This document shows positions 25,131 through 33,394 of a DNA stretch of 35,410 nucleotides, in pieces. The translations under genes and the position numbers were made by a program. Position 1 is the stretch's first letter; the number at the start of each line of letters is the position of its first letter. Location of the stretch: positions 1 through 35,410 of the forward strand of contig JAIVEQ010000042.1 in assembly GCA_023838465.1 (NCBI GenBank), given 5' to 3'. The stretch is from Candidatus Thiodiazotropha sp. Its GTDB lineage: Bacteria > Pseudomonadota > Gammaproteobacteria > Chromatiales > Chromatiaceae. The notes under the pieces are model-generated. The model searched no databases. It had not been told where the DNA came from and was given only the letters and a program-made list of their open reading frames with translations.

Positions 25131-26753
25131 TCAGATACTCTCTATCTCCATCTTGATGGCACCGCAAGGGCACTCAGTAGCACACATGCCACACCCTTTG
25201 CAGTAGTCGTATTTGATTTCGAAGCGTTTTCCGGGACCCAATTTGGTGATGGCATTGTCAGGGCACACACCATAGCAGTTGTCGCACTCAAAACAGTTAC
25301 CGCAGGACATGCAGCGGCGTGCCTCGTAGGCGGCATTGACCTCATCCAGGTCACCCACCACCTCGGCGAAGCCACTCTGGCGCCGCACGATATCGAGCAT
25401 CGGACGTACAGTGCGAGGTGCATCGGAGTAGTACCAGGTGTTCATCTTGTCGATGTCCACAATCTCGTGCTTTACTGGTTTGAGATAGCTTTCTTCCTTC
25501 AGCCAGCTATTGATGTTGAGCGCCGCCTGTTTGCCGTGCCCAATGGCCGTGGTGACAGTTCTGGCAGAAGGCACCATGTCGCCACCGGCGAAGATGCCTT
25601 CAGCTCCGGTCATCATATGACGGTCAATCAGAACCGCATCGGCTTCGATAGAAACGCCATCCACAGGTTCAACCAGTGAAGTATCGATGTGCTGTCCCAG
25701 GGCCTGCACTAATACGTCTGCAGTAAAGGTCTCGAACTGGCCGGTTGGCTGTGGCCACTGACCCTCGCCATCAACCATCCGCTCTAGCTTGAGGCTGTGG
25801 TCATGGATCTCTCGGATCGCGTGGAGGGGCAAGATCTCCACCCCTTCCTCCAAGGCCTCTCGAATTTCCATTTCATGGGCAGGCATCTTTTCACGTGATT
25901 CGTAGACCACTAGAGTGACCTTTGTCGCACCCATGCGAATGGCTGTCCGGGCCACGTCGATGGCACTATTGCCACCGCCGTAGACCACCACAGTGCCACG
26001 TAGTGCAACATGCTCCTCCTCTTCGACGGCGCGTAACAGGTTGGCCGCGTCAAGCACCGGTAGGCTGTCGTCCGACGGAATCTCGATCCGCTTGGCATGC
26101 TGTGCACCGATCGCGAGAAACACCCCATCAAACCCTTTGGCCTGTTTAAAACCCTGGATGTCATCAATGCGGGTATTGAGCACGATCTCCACCCCCATTG
26201 CCTCGATGCGCTGGATCTCTGCCTTCAGCTTCTCTCGCGGCATGCGGTATTTAGGGATGCCGTAGCGCACCATGCCGCCTGCCTGGGCAGAGGCCTCATA
26301 GACGGTGACCTGGTGGCCGAAGCGGCGCAGGTGGTAGGCGCAGGCGAGTCCAGCGGGACCGGCTCCAACCACCATCACCCGCTTACCGGTCTCCTCTCCT
26401 GGTTCAACCTTCCAGCCTTGACGCAGTGCTTGGTCGCCGAGAAAACGCTCCACCGAGTTGATACCAACTGCGTCGTCTACATGGACCCGGTTACATGCCT
26501 TCTCACAAGGGTGATAACAGACCCGGCCCATGACAGCAGGGAAGGGATTGTTAAGCATAATCTCCCGCCAAGCCTTCTCGTAATGACCCTCCTCGCTGTG
26601 GTAGAGCCACTCCTGAATATTCTCGCCGGCTGGGCAGGCATTGTTGCAGGGGGGCAGGCGATCGAGATAGACCGGTTTTTCGGTACGCCATGAGCCGGTC
26701 TTGTTGAGCAGGCTGCTGCCGACATCAAGGGTTATGGCAAACGGTTTTTTCAT
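25131..26753 (-). CDS. GltD-like NAD(P) oxidoreductase fused to a 2[4Fe-4S] ferredoxin domain
   Basis: The 540-residue protein joins three parts. An N-terminal Fe-S domain has Cys at 36, 40, 79, 83 and 87 (CNNACPAG, CYHPCEKACNR). A GltD/NfnB-type flavoprotein has an FAD motif GAGPAGL (130-136) and a second nucleotide motif GGGNSAID (about 258). A C-terminal ferredoxin domain has two clusters (CMSCGNCFECDNC-VCP and CKGCGMCATECP). It is the last gene of the por operon, four bases past porB, with GGGAG inside porB's end. The usual PorD ferredoxin subunit is absent as a separate gene, so the C-terminal domain probably takes its place. The flavoprotein would then move electrons between pyruvate oxidation and NAD(P)H. 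It is often labelled glutamate synthase small subunit, but no large subunit is nearby. Confidence 0.87.
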   Translation of the reverse strand: MKKPFAITLDVGSSLLNKTGSWRTEKPVYLDRLPPCNNACPAGENIQEWLYHSEEGHYEKAWREIMLNNPFPAVMGRVCYHPCEKACNRVHVDDAVGINSVERFLGDQALRQGWKVEPGEETGKRVMVVGAGPAGLACAYHLRRFGHQVTVYEASAQAGGMVRYGIPKYRMPREKLKAEIQRIEAMGVEIVLNTRIDDIQGFKQAKGFDGVFLAIGAQHAKRIEIPSDDSLPVLDAANLLRAVEEEEHVALRGTVVVYGGGNSAIDVARTAIRMGATKVTLVVYESREKMPAHEMEIREALEEGVEILPLHAIREIHDHSLKLERMVDGEGQWPQPTGQFETFTADVLVQALGQHIDTSLVEPVDGVSIEADAVLIDRHMMTGAEGIFAGGDMVPSARTVTTAIGHGKQAALNINSWLKEESYLKPVKHEIVDIDKMNTWYYSDAPRTVRPMLDIVRRQSGFAEVVGDLDEVNAAYEARRCMSCGNCFECDNCYGVCPDNAITKLGPGKRFEIKYDYCKGCGMCATECPCGAIKMEIESI

Positions 26754-26755
26754 GG

Positions 26756-27748
26756 TCAGTCTCCCTGCTCGTCGATGAGGCCGAAGCGGCGGATATGCTG
26801 GTCCGCTACTGCCTGGATGCGGGCAAGTTGTGCTTCGTTCTTTAGGGTGTGGGCGAAACGGCGTTGGATCTTGAGATATTCCGAGACCGGTACCTTACGG
26901 CGGATCTTGGTGGAGGCGACGATTTCACCATACTCCGCTTCGAAAAGGGGGTAGAGTCCACTCTCAACTGCCAGCCTGGCTATCTTAACGGTATCGGCAG
27001 GTTTAGATCCCCACCCCAGGGGGCAGGGCACAAAGACCTGTATATAACGTGCGCCGTGCATAGACATCGCTTTCTCCACTTTGGCCTCCAGGTCGTGGAG
27101 ACGATCGACACTGGCGGTGGCGACATAGGGGATGCCGTGTGCCATGGCGATCAGCGGGACATTCTTACCTTTGTCGAAATCTGCACCCGGCTCAGTGCCT
27201 ACAGGCATTGTGGTGGCGGTGCGAGCACCCCCAGGTGTGGCAGACGAACGCTGTACGCCGGTATTCATATAAGCCTGGTTGTCGTAACAGATATAGAGTA
27301 CGTCGTCATTGCGCTCGAACATGCCGGAGAGGGCACCAAAACCAATATCGGTGGTGCCTCCGTCTCCCCCTTGGGCGATGACCCTGACATTTTCTCGCCC
27401 TTTGACACGCATGGCGGCGGCAATGCCAGTGGCGACAGAGGGGGCGTTACCAAACAGGGAGTGTATCCAGGGGATGCGCCAGGCCGATTCGGGATAGGGG
27501 GTGGTGAAGACCTCCAGGCACCCGGTCGCGTTGGCAGCGATAAGCTGATTGTTGGTGGCGCGCATGGCGGCATCGATGGCGTATCGCGCACCTAATGCCT
27601 CACCGCATCCCTGACAGGCGCGATGGCCGGAGTCAAGTGAGTTTGAGCGATCCATAGTCGCCTGTACCGTACGATGGGCTTCATCGAGCAGCCGATTACC
27701 GACGGTGAGTGTACCGGTCTGATAGAACTTTACTTGTTGATGTGGCAT
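26756..27748 (-). CDS. porB: pyruvate:ferredoxin oxidoreductase, beta subunit
   Basis: The beta subunit of a 2-oxoacid:ferredoxin oxidoreductase binds thiamine diphosphate and a proximal Fe-S cluster. The 330-residue protein shows ACQGCGEALGARYAID near the start (CxxC), GDGGTTDIGFGALSG (the ThDP/Mg motif), YDNQAYMNTGVQRS and PCPLGWGSKP, all typical of the pyruvate-specific enzyme. The first 35 residues precede the core. GAGGAG lies before the ATG at 27748. porA ends 11 bp upstream and the flavoprotein begins four bases after the stop. The enzyme makes acetyl-CoA from pyruvate, or the reverse in CO2-fixing metabolism; direction is not shown. Confidence 0.93.
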   Translation of the reverse strand: MPHQQVKFYQTGTLTVGNRLLDEAHRTVQATMDRSNSLDSGHRACQGCGEALGARYAIDAAMRATNNQLIAANATGCLEVFTTPYPESAWRIPWIHSLFGNAPSVATGIAAAMRVKGRENVRVIAQGGDGGTTDIGFGALSGMFERNDDVLYICYDNQAYMNTGVQRSSATPGGARTATTMPVGTEPGADFDKGKNVPLIAMAHGIPYVATASVDRLHDLEAKVEKAMSMHGARYIQVFVPCPLGWGSKPADTVKIARLAVESGLYPLFEAEYGEIVASTKIRRKVPVSEYLKIQRRFAHTLKNEAQLARIQAVADQHIRRFGLIDEQGD

Positions 27749-27759
27749 GAGTCTTCTCC

Positions 27760-29016
27760 TCAGGCTGTTTTGGCAGCGTCGACAACGCCAGCCTCACGCA
27801 GGATATTTTCCGCCGCAGCACCAGACCGGGTATGATCTCTCTCCCGTGCCAGTTCTCGTTCGACGATGTCACACTTGATATCAAGAAAGGTGATCTCATC
27901 CAGTTCGTCCTGTATCGCTTTCTCGAACAGAAGCTTAAGCGACTTGCAGGTGATGGGGCGTCCACCGAGGCCACCGATGACGGTATAGACCGGGGTGGTG
28001 AGCCCCCGGGTCGACATGCGTACATTACTGGCGACAATGCCGCCCATACCGACAGCCAGGCATTTTTCGAAAACAACCACACGTTGGCAATCCTTGAGGG
28101 CCTCTCTTAGCGCAGCGGTGGGAAAGGGGCGGTAACAGCGCAGCGTGACGGCACCAATCTTTTGTCCCGCATCACGCATGCTATCGATGACATCGGCGAT
28201 GGTACCAATAACAGAACCAAGCGTGACGATGAGGGTCTCTGCATCCTCAGTGCGGTAGCTGGAAATCAGCCCGCCGGAATCCCGGCCAAAAATGTTCTTG
28301 AAATCATCGGCGATCTCAGGGATCAGCTCCAGTGCCTGCATCTGTTTATGATGGGCCAGATAGCGAACATCAGTGAAGGCCTCTGGACCGACCATCGCAC
28401 CCAGGGAGATGGGTTCGTCCGGATCCAATACCTGACGAGGCTCGAAAGGGGGTAAAAACTGATCGACCTGTGCCTGTTCCGGGATATCTATGCGCTCGAA
28501 GGCATGGGTAAGAATGAAACCATCAACACAAACCATCACTGGAATGCTTAGGGTCTCAGCGATACGGAAAGCCTGGATGTGTAGATCGAGGGCCTCCTGG
28601 TTGGTTTCGGCGAAGAGCTGAATCCAGCCCGCATCACGCATCGACATGGAGTCAGATTGGTCATTCCAGATATTGATGGGTGCGCCGATTGCCCGGTTAC
28701 CCACGGTCATCACGATCGGTAGTCCAAGACCAGAGGCGTTGTAGACCGCCTCAGCCATGTAGAGCAGGCCTTGGCTGGCAGTAGCGGTATAGGAACGGGC
28801 GCCAGCGGCGGAGGAGCCAATAGCCACCGAGAGGGCGGCAAATTCTGATTCCACATTGATGAATTCACACTTGCTGAGGTTACCGCTTTTTACCATTGTA
28901 CCCAGGTCTTCTACGATGTGTGTCTGTGGGGTGATGGGGTAGGCGCAGATGACTTCTGGACGACACATTGCCACCGCTTCGGCAATGCCGTGTGAGCCTT
29001 CGATCTGTTTAAGCAT
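27760..29016 (-). CDS. porA: pyruvate:ferredoxin oxidoreductase, alpha subunit
   Basis: The alpha subunit of the multi-subunit pyruvate:ferredoxin oxidoreductase has 418 residues. It begins MLKQIEGSHGIAEA and has the signature CAYPITPQTHIVEDL, which contributes to the active site. ATASQGLLYMAEAVYNASGLGLPIVMT and the C-terminal VIGGLGGRPI are family features. The frame extends above 29016 without family sequence. The ATG at 29016 has AGGAGG just upstream and overlaps the end of porG by eight bases (ATGCTTAA), indicating coupled translation. Confidence 0.93.
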   Translation of the reverse strand: MLKQIEGSHGIAEAVAMCRPEVICAYPITPQTHIVEDLGTMVKSGNLSKCEFINVESEFAALSVAIGSSAAGARSYTATASQGLLYMAEAVYNASGLGLPIVMTVGNRAIGAPINIWNDQSDSMSMRDAGWIQLFAETNQEALDLHIQAFRIAETLSIPVMVCVDGFILTHAFERIDIPEQAQVDQFLPPFEPRQVLDPDEPISLGAMVGPEAFTDVRYLAHHKQMQALELIPEIADDFKNIFGRDSGGLISSYRTEDAETLIVTLGSVIGTIADVIDSMRDAGQKIGAVTLRCYRPFPTAALREALKDCQRVVVFEKCLAVGMGGIVASNVRMSTRGLTTPVYTVIGGLGGRPITCKSLKLLFEKAIQDELDEITFLDIKCDIVERELARERDHTRSGAAAENILREAGVVDAAKTA

Positions 29017-29593
29017 GAGTGGCCTCCTGTGGGTGAGACGATTGCGCCATTTCGTAAGCAACCTTGGCTGCAGTGATGTTGGCCTGACCGACCTTGCCTG
29101 GGAATTTGGTTTCAATGGCTTCGATCACCGATTCAATCTTGATGACACCGGTGATGGCAGAGAGGGCGCCCAACAGCACCGCATTGGGTACGGGTCGCTT
29201 GACATGGGTTAGTGCGATGTCAGTAGCAGGCACGGTACAGACATGTCTGTCGGGCAAGTGCTCGATCGCATTTTCAATACCAAGGGCTTCGATAGATTTC
29301 CCGGTGTTGATGAGCAGATGGCCATCATGGGTCAATCCGTTGAAGACATCGATGGCATTAAACAGGGTCGGATCCTGGATAATCAGGATATCCGGCTCGA
29401 GAACCGGCTCGCGGAGACGGATCGGATGGTCGTCGATACGGCAGAATGCCACGACGGGTGCGCCCATACGTTCGGAGCCGAAACTGGGTACTGCCTGGGC
29501 GTGTTTGCCTTCGAGAAAGGCGGCAACTGAGAGCATTTCGGCGGCAGAGACGACGCCCTGGCCACCGCGTCCGTGGATGCGGATCTGAAACAT
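29009..29593 (-). CDS. porG: pyruvate:ferredoxin oxidoreductase, gamma subunit
   Basis: The 194-residue gamma subunit has the family start FQIRIHGRGGQGVVSAAEMLS, then PSFGSERMGAPVVAFCRID and the C-terminal ETKFPGKVGQANITAAKVAYE. It is the first gene of porG-porA-porB-flavoprotein. The promoter should be in the 308-bp gap shared with the divergent CysB-like gene. Confidence 0.93.
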   Translation of the reverse strand: MFQIRIHGRGGQGVVSAAEMLSVAAFLEGKHAQAVPSFGSERMGAPVVAFCRIDDHPIRLREPVLEPDILIIQDPTLFNAIDVFNGLTHDGHLLINTGKSIEALGIENAIEHLPDRHVCTVPATDIALTHVKRPVPNAVLLGALSAITGVIKIESVIEAIETKFPGKVGQANITAAKVAYEMAQSSHPQEATHA

Positions 29594-29901
29594 TGGTCTT
29601 TTCTCCTATGGGGTAGATTACCCGCCTGCCTTTTGAGCTGGCGGACGAACCTGACGGATTGGATTAATCCGTTCACCTATTGAACAAAAAGATAGTGCGT
29701 GTTTGTTCTTGCTGCCGGAAAAGTCGGCGTTATGGTTTTTACAGCATCCCGTGAGCGTTTTTTAATTAACAGCCGATGCAGGCCGTGAGTCGCTCTCGTC
29801 GGGGTGAGTTCAGCGTCTGGCTGAGTTCACATTGACCAGTATCCCTATCAGGGTTAATTATGTAAAATAATATATAATTCAATTATATTAATATTATTGA
29901 T
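29594..29901. promoter_or_regulatory. por/cysB-like divergent control region with a 17-bp palindrome
   Basis: No coding sequence is seen in the 308-bp gap. At 29872-29888 lies a perfect palindrome, ATATAATT-C-AATTATAT, 13 bases before the regulator's ATG, in a strongly AT-rich stretch (about 29855-29900). LysR-type regulators often bind dyads of T-N11-A type near their own gene, so autoregulation is plausible. A second small dyad, GGATTAATCC, lies near 29662-29671. Exact promoters for por or the regulator cannot be placed. Confidence 0.45.
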
Positions 29902-30819
29902 ATGGAACTCAGGCAGCTCAAGTCACTGATCATCCTGGTTGAAAATGACTTCAGCGTGAGTCGAACGGCACAGCGTCAGCATTTGGTCCAACCCGCCGTC
30001 TCACAGCAACTCAAGCAACTGGAGAATAATCTGGGTGTCAGGTTGTTTCTGCGACACGGCAAGCGGCTTGTCGGGTTGACTGAGACAGGGGAAACGGTCG
30101 TGCACTATGCCCGTAAGATCCTTGCCGATACGGTCAATATCATGGCAGTGGGACAGGATCACATCTCAGAAGAGAGAGGTATCCTGCGAATCGGCACCAC
30201 ACACACGCAAGCCCGCTATGTATTGCCCCCTATCATCCGCCAGTTCAGTCAGAGCTATCCGATTGTAGAATTACAGATTCTGGAGGGAACCCCCCAGCAG
30301 TTGGTCGATATGGCGGTTCACGACAAGGTCGATTTTGCTATCTGCACCGAAGCACTGAGTGATAATCCTTCCCTGTTTGCCATTCCCTGCAATCGTTGGA
30401 ACCGGTGTCTGATTGCGCCTAAATCACACCCCATACTGTTGCAGGAGAAGATCACCCTTGAAGCACTCTGTCAGTATCCGATTATTACCTATGTGGCAGG
30501 ATTTACGGGTCGTGGACATCTTAACGACACCTTTGGTATGGCGGGTCTGGTACCTCATATAGTGTTGAGTGCGACCGATACGGATGTAATCAAGACTTAT
30601 GTCAGAGAAGGTATGGGAATCGGCATTATTGCTGATCTTGCCTATGAATTCGAAAAGGATAACGAACTGGGGAAACAGGACTTGAGCCATCTTTTTACAT
30701 GGGAAGTGACTAAGATCGGTTATCGACGGGACAAGTACCTGCGTAGATTTCAGCAGCGGTTTATAGACTATTTTCAGGAAATCTCTGGAAAGATGGGGAA
30801 CAGGGCCGAAGTAGATTAA
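29902..30819 (+). CDS. CysB/Cbl-like LysR-family regulator
   Basis: The 305-residue LysR-type protein has an N-terminal winged helix-turn-helix (about 1-60) and a periplasmic-binding-like effector domain. The sequence is close to CysB: [12 protein letters not shown] (about 97-108) contains the Thr and Gln residues that bind sulfate in CysB. [31 protein letters not shown] and the YVAGFTGR segment also match. CysB and Cbl sense sulfur status through O- or N-acetylserine, sulfate or thiosulfate. The gene is divergent from the por operon, a standard LysR arrangement, so por is the likely target; sulfur responsiveness is inferred. Its TAA stop shares the palindrome TTAA with the stop of convergent xerC (30816-30819). 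Confidence 0.9.
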   Translation: [305 protein letters not shown]

Positions 30820-31739
30820 TCACCCTTTTTTTTCGCTCGCGGGTGGGCCTTGTCATAGACTTCTGCCAAATGTTGGAAATCGAGATGAGTGTAGATCTGT
30901 GTGGTGCTGATGTTGGCATGCCCCAATAACTCCTGCACCGCACGCAGGTCGCCAGAAGATTCCAGCAGGTGGCTGGCAAAGGAGTGACGCAATAGATGTG
31001 GATGGATGTTGCGTGGTGCCCCTTGTAGTATCGACCAGGCATGCAACTGGCGATGGATAGTGCCGCGACTGATACGTTTACCGCGTACGCCAACGAACAG
31101 TGCCTGCTCATCTAATGACGCCATCTGTTGTCTGATGGCAAGCCACCGTTGGATTGCCTCCTTGGCAAGCTTGCCTACTGGAACACGTCGTGTCTTGTCC
31201 CCCTTACCGGTGACCTCCACCATCTGTTCCTTGAGGTCGATGTCTGACAGATTAAGGCTGATGAGTTCCGCTAATCGTAGACCTGAAGAGTAGAAGAGTT
31301 CCATGATGGCGCGGTCGCGTAAGGCGACAGCTGAATCATCGTCTATCTCGAGTAGATGACTGACCTGGTCTGGGTCAAGGGTAATGGGGAGCTTGCGTCG
31401 CACCTTGGGAGCCCGTACACCGAGTGCTGGATTGGCTTCCACTTGTCGTTCCCGGAGCAGAAAATTGAACAGGCTGCGCAGACTTGATAACTGGCGGTGC
31501 AGACTCTTTGCTGCATATCCCTGGCGATGTCTGGTTGCGATAAGCTGCCGTATATGGTGTTGAGAGAGTTTGGCCCAGTTATCGATCTGCTGTTTTTCCA
31601 GCCACAGAATTGCTGCATTCAGATCCCGATTGTAACTCTCCAGGGTGAGGGGTGAGAGGCGACGCTCATTCCGTAAATAGTTGAGAAACCGTTCTGTCCA
31701 CTCCTGTAGCTTGAGCTGTCGAGGAGTTGACACCGGCAT
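30816..31739 (-). CDS. xerC: site-specific tyrosine recombinase XerC
   Basis: XerC acts with XerD at dif to resolve chromosome dimers. The 307-residue protein has an N-terminal SAM-like DNA-binding domain (about 1-100) and a tyrosine recombinase domain with the catalytic set: Arg in SSGLRLAEL, Lys in GKGDKTRRVPV, HLLRHSFASHL (HxxR), GHANIS and the nucleophile Tyr in TTQIYTHL. Its ATG overlaps the DUF484 stop (TAATG). The order dapF-DUF484-xerC is characteristic of gammaproteobacteria and supports XerC rather than XerD or a phage integrase. Confidence 0.95.
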   Translation of the reverse strand: MPVSTPRQLKLQEWTERFLNYLRNERRLSPLTLESYNRDLNAAILWLEKQQIDNWAKLSQHHIRQLIATRHRQGYAAKSLHRQLSSLRSLFNFLLRERQVEANPALGVRAPKVRRKLPITLDPDQVSHLLEIDDDSAVALRDRAIMELFYSSGLRLAELISLNLSDIDLKEQMVEVTGKGDKTRRVPVGKLAKEAIQRWLAIRQQMASLDEQALFVGVRGKRISRGTIHRQLHAWSILQGAPRNIHPHLLRHSFASHLLESSGDLRAVQELLGHANISTTQIYTHLDFQHLAEVYDKAHPRAKKKGD

Positions 31740-32434
31740 TATATGCCAGGCAACGACACCGCTTGCAGTGTTCGGCTGATAATCTCTCCAAGGCGGGTCA
31801 GAAAGTCAGTACCATGGTGAGGTGCGAAGCGTTTAGGATCGCAGCTGCCGATGGCTAAAAGACCAAGCACACCATCGCTTTTAAGTGGTATCAAAGCGGT
31901 TGAGGCAATCCGGTCACCCTCAGTACCAAAAATATAATCAAGCTGATGCTGATCCAGTTTTCCGCAGATAGGCTGGTTTTTATTAAAAAACTGTTCGAAT
32001 GTTGCCACCTGGCTGCTCAATTCCTCATCCAGATGCTCATCCAGATGGCTGGAGGAGAAGAGTCTTAACTCAACTGCATCGGCCTTAAAGTCGTCATGCA
32101 ACTCGTCTTCCAGGGCGTTCAATACCTCTTCAAAGGTTGCTGCATCGATTAATTCCAGGGTGAGACGATGCATCCGCTCCTGAAGTAACTCATTGTTGCG
32201 GGCGACTTTTAGTAATTGGGACAGCTGCTTCTGGGATTCATGAAGCTGACCTCGCAGCGTCTCGACCTGGCGCTCAATAAGCGAGACCGCGGCGCCACTT
32301 TGATGAGGGATCTCTATCTGACCAAGTAGATCATCATGGTGAATAAAGAAATCTGGATGATCATTAAGATAGGTGGCTACCTGATCCTCAATGTCATTAT
32401 TATCAGTAGTTTTTGTAGGTGCTTTTTGGTTCAT
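31739..32434 (-). CDS. DUF484 family protein
   Basis: The protein has 231 residues from the ATG at 32434. It starts with a short polar stretch, then VATYLNDHPDFFIHHDDLLGQIEIPH, the DUF484 signature. A coiled coil (about 60-100, RQVETLRGQLHESQKQL) leads to a GAF-like domain. The function is unknown; the gene is always found with xerC and dapF. The start ATG overlaps the dapF stop (ATGA), so the longer frame running to 32506 is not used. Confidence 0.92.
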   Translation of the reverse strand: MNQKAPTKTTDNNDIEDQVATYLNDHPDFFIHHDDLLGQIEIPHQSGAAVSLIERQVETLRGQLHESQKQLSQLLKVARNNELLQERMHRLTLELIDAATFEEVLNALEDELHDDFKADAVELRLFSSSHLDEHLDEELSSQVATFEQFFNKNQPICGKLDQHQLDYIFGTEGDRIASTALIPLKSDGVLGLLAIGSCDPKRFAPHHGTDFLTRLGEIISRTLQAVSLPGI

Positions 32435-33261
32435 AATTCGATGGTTCCTTCGTACACGGTCTCTGCGGGACCTTGTATGAGTACGGGCTGGCCTTCTGAA
32501 TGCCACTTTACCACAAGATCGCCGCCAGGTAGATGCACAAGGATCCGCTCATCAAGCAAACCGAGTATTCGGCCGGCAACGACTGCAGCGCTGGCGCCGG
32601 TGCCGCAGGCAAGGGTTTCCCCGGTGCCTCGTTCGTATACTCTTAAATGAATCTCTGAGCGCTGCACAATCTGCATAAAGCCGACATTGGTTTTTTGTGG
32701 AAATGCAGCATTGTTTTCAATGAGAGGGCCAAGACGGCTAACTGGAGCTTGTATGATATCGGGAACGATGATTACGGCGTGTGGATTGCCCATTGAAAGG
32801 GCACAGAGGTTGATTTTGTCGCCACCTACATTGAGGCTGTAAGATTTGGCCTGTTGTGGTGTCTCGAATGGTATGCACGAGGGTTTGAATATCGGTATTC
32901 CCATATCCACTTCAATGTATCCATCAGGTTGATGTTTGAGAATAATTCTGCCAGCCATGGTGCCAACAGATATAATATTTTTATCGCACAGTGACTTCTC
33001 TCTGATAAACAGCGCGAAACAGCGGGCACCGTTGCCACAGGCTTCAACTTCTGAGCCATCTGCATTGAATATGCGGTAATGGAAATCGGTGTTTACTGTG
33101 TGTGGAGGTTCGATGAGTAAGATCTGATCGCAGCCTATACCGAAATGTCTGTCAGCTATTTCTCGGCATACCGCAGGAGTTAATTGTACTTTTTGATTTA
33201 TGGCATCGAAAACCACAAAGTCATTTCCCAGACCTTGCATCTTTGTGAATGATAGTTTCAA
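32431..33261 (-). CDS. dapF: diaminopimelate epimerase
   Basis: DapF converts LL- to meso-diaminopimelate for lysine and peptidoglycan synthesis. The 276-residue protein has the two catalytic cysteine segments, ACGNGARCFA (about 75) and ACGTGASA (about 220), plus KMQGLGNDFVVFDA at the N-terminus. The start is TTG at 33261, decided by AGAGG seven bases upstream and by alignment of the N-terminus with the family; the next ATG is seven codons later. The TTG overlaps the lptM stop (TTGA), so translation is probably coupled. Confidence 0.96.
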   Translation of the reverse strand: MKLSFTKMQGLGNDFVVFDAINQKVQLTPAVCREIADRHFGIGCDQILLIEPPHTVNTDFHYRIFNADGSEVEACGNGARCFALFIREKSLCDKNIISVGTMAGRIILKHQPDGYIEVDMGIPIFKPSCIPFETPQQAKSYSLNVGGDKINLCALSMGNPHAVIIVPDIIQAPVSRLGPLIENNAAFPQKTNVGFMQIVQRSEIHLRVYERGTGETLACGTGASAAVVAGRILGLLDERILVHLPGGDLVVKWHSEGQPVLIQGPAETVYEGTIEL

Positions 33262-33389
33262 TGATTTACCTCTACAGCTAAGTTAGAGCTTTTATTAGAT
33301 GGAGCTGGATAAAGAGGTCCTTTCTGGCCACAGCCAAAATTAAAAAGGCAACAAGCAACAAGGATGAATATGTAAGTTTTATAAAGCAT
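33258..33389 (-). CDS. lptM: small lipoprotein LptM (YifL-like)
   Basis: This is a 43-residue ORF on the minus strand. A signal sequence MLYKTYIFILVACCLFNFGC ends in a lipobox with Cys at 20, followed by GQKGPLYP, the invariant signature of LptM. LptM stabilises the LptD/E complex that inserts lipopolysaccharide into the outer membrane. Its place just before dapF is the conserved position of yifL/lptM. It ends overlapping dapF and starts five bases after the stop of the AT-rich membrane gene. No strong ribosome site is seen before the ATG. Confidence 0.88.
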   Translation of the reverse strand: MLYKTYIFILVACCLFNFGCGQKGPLYPAPSNKSSNLAVEVNH

Positions 33390-33394
33390 TTTAT

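Noticed and set aside
26097..26693. 198-aa plus-strand ORF
   Set aside because: It is a shadow of the GltD-like flavoprotein on the opposite strand.
25131..26753. Glutamate synthase small subunit (gltD)
   Set aside because: The flavoprotein core is of that family, but the extra C-terminal ferredoxin domain, the por operon setting and the lack of gltB argue against glutamate synthesis.
26849..27595. 248-aa plus-strand ORF
   Set aside because: It is antisense to porB, whose reading frame is strongly conserved; the plus-strand translation has no family features.
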